Shown here one piece after another: positions 62,960-64,000 of a stretch of DNA of 64,000 nucleotides. The notes under the pieces were generated by a model. That model ran no database searches, had not been told where the DNA came from, and saw only the letters and a program-made list of their open reading frames with translations. The position numbers and the translations under genes were made by a program. This stretch comes from Argyresthia goedartella. Lineage: Eukaryota > Arthropoda > Insecta > Lepidoptera > Argyresthiidae. The stretch spans positions 22,376,552-22,440,551 of the forward strand of contig OX463832.1 in assembly GCA_949825045.1 (NCBI GenBank). Direction: 5' to 3'. Position 1 is the first letter of the stretch. The number at the start of each line of letters is the position of its first letter.

Positions 62960-63370
62960 AAAAAAGCACAGAAAAGCACATTTTTCCACTTTGGAAGGGT
63001 CTGTCTCATTAACGATGTACTTTGAGTAAAATGGTTTCAGGAACCTCAACGTCATTTTTAAAGACCTATCTATAGACACCACACACACATATAGGTTTAA
63101 TGAAAAAATATTTTTTGGTTTCAGTCCCATGTATCGGGAGCCCCCTTTAATTATTTATATTTTTCAATTTTTGTATAAATATTGTAAAGCTGTTCACAGA
63201 ATATATCTACATTCTATGTTTCAACTGTGTAGTCTTAATAGTTTCTGCATAAAGTTGCTTTGCCACACTTGACGAAACTCTAAGGGTTCCTTGCTCTCTA
63301 CGGAACCCTGAAAATTCCCAAGTGCGAGTCAGACTCGCGCCGAGGGTTCCGCAGAAATAACTTTTTTGTG
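62960..63370 (-). mobile_element. REP-P-related elements, divergent subtype
   Basis: CATTAACGATGTACTTTGAG and AAATGGTTTCAGGAACCTCA match 31905-31950. GGGAGCCCCCTTTAATTA and CTCTACGGAACCCTGAAAAT, then CAAGTGCGAGTCAGACTCG, are REP-P words in an unusual order. Orientation is mixed and decayed. Confidence 0.45.
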
Positions 63371-63590
63371 ATGGAACTACTTTACTTGTGCTATACGACC
63401 TTGCTTCTTGCCGAATTTCGTGATTCTAGGTCACCGAGTGATACCTTTTAGGTTTTAATTCCCTTGTGAGTATCAAGAAATTTTGTAGCCTAGACTGCCG
63501 TTACTTTTAATTGCGTTAACCCAGAAGTTTGATTTTCTCACAGCTCCAAGGGACCACATATCTAAATATTTAATATTTATTTCATTCCAT
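63371..63590. other. no recognised feature
   Basis: Unique AT-rich sequence before the LINE fragment. Confidence 0.4.
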
Positions 63591-63595
63591 TATTT

Positions 63596-64000
63596 GTATA
63601 GATATACGCATATTGAACGCCTGGAAGAGCTACTGGTCCATGAAAGAGCTGATGAAGGGAAACCTTCCATTGTCACTGAAGCGCAAACTCGTCGACATGT
63701 GTATCCCGCCCATCCTAACCTACGGTGCTCAAACTTGGTCGCTGACAGAGATCCAGAAGTCCAAATTGAAGGTTTGCCAAAGAGCGATGGAGCGAAGTAT
63801 AACCGGTGTCAGACTGACCGACCAAGTTAGAAAACGACACTGCGCTCCATCACTGGCATTGCTGACGTTGGCGCAAAGACCGCTAGGCTGAAGTGGGACT
63901 GGGCCGGACACGTGTGCCGCATGCACCCCCAGAACTGGGCCAAACTGACCACCGAATGGGTGCCCACTGATGGTCATCGAAATAGAGACAGGCCGAGGCG
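63596..64000 (+). pseudogene. RTE-type LINE fragment, runs off the window
   Basis: Encodes RILNAWKSYWSMKELMKGNL, KRKLVDMCIPPILTYGAQTW, SLTEIQKSKLKVCQRAMERS and ITGVRLTDQVR. After one frameshift near 63830 it continues with LRSITGIADVGAKTARLKWD and WAGHVCRMHPQNWAKLTTEW. This is the region after the reverse transcriptase of RTE-group LINEs and overlaps the segment at 42555. The 3' end lies outside the window. Confidence 0.88.

Overview
The window is a gene-poor, repeat-dense piece of an animal nuclear genome, most likely from a moth or butterfly (Lepidoptera). The evidence is the AT-rich background, the absence of bacterial-style gene packing, and the many short interspersed elements. These include tRNA-headed SINEs, TA-, TTA-, TAA- and TTAA-flanked MITEs, and RTE, Jockey/CR1-like and restriction-like-endonuclease LINE remnants of kinds I know from lepidopteran DNA. 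The order is an inference from recalled repeat types, not from a search.

Layout. Positions 1-2340 are a satellite array of 34 tandem copies of a 69-bp AT-rich unit. From there to about 44.1 kb the sequence is a mosaic of nested transposable elements. I name the recurring families locally: SINE-A, -B, -C and -D; REP-P (starts near CAAGTGCGAGTC and ends near GGAACCCT); REP-R (starts at GACCGAGCGAGCGAAG); REP-E, -F, -K, -Q, -S and -V; and several MITE families defined by their terminal inverted repeats. LINE debris includes a 352-codon open fragment at 13.1-14.2 kb, a reverse transcriptase pseudogene with a YADD motif at 29.1-30.7 kb, and RTE-type tails at 42.6 kb and at the right edge. At 44.86-46.03 kb is a complete-ended PIF/Harbinger-type element with a TAA target duplication.

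Host gene. The best candidate for a cellular protein-coding exon is on the minus strand at 50515-50728. It encodes 71 residues ending in a glutamine-rich stretch and runs into a consensus GTAAGT donor. A possible in-phase continuation lies at 49816-49976. If the exon is real, the gene reads towards lower coordinates, so part of the mosaic to its left may be intronic.

From 51.6 kb to the end the window is again repeats. It includes two large inverted pairs of same-family elements, at 53.2-55.4 kb and 59.2-60.7 kb; a third such pair is at 25.4-27.6 kb. They could form long hairpins if transcribed.

I found no operon-like system, CRISPR array, rRNA gene or convincing functional tRNA gene. The biology that can be read here is transposon stratigraphy: which element sits in which. 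No previously undescribed functional system can be claimed from the sequence alone. Edges of degenerate repeats are good to about 10-30 bases.
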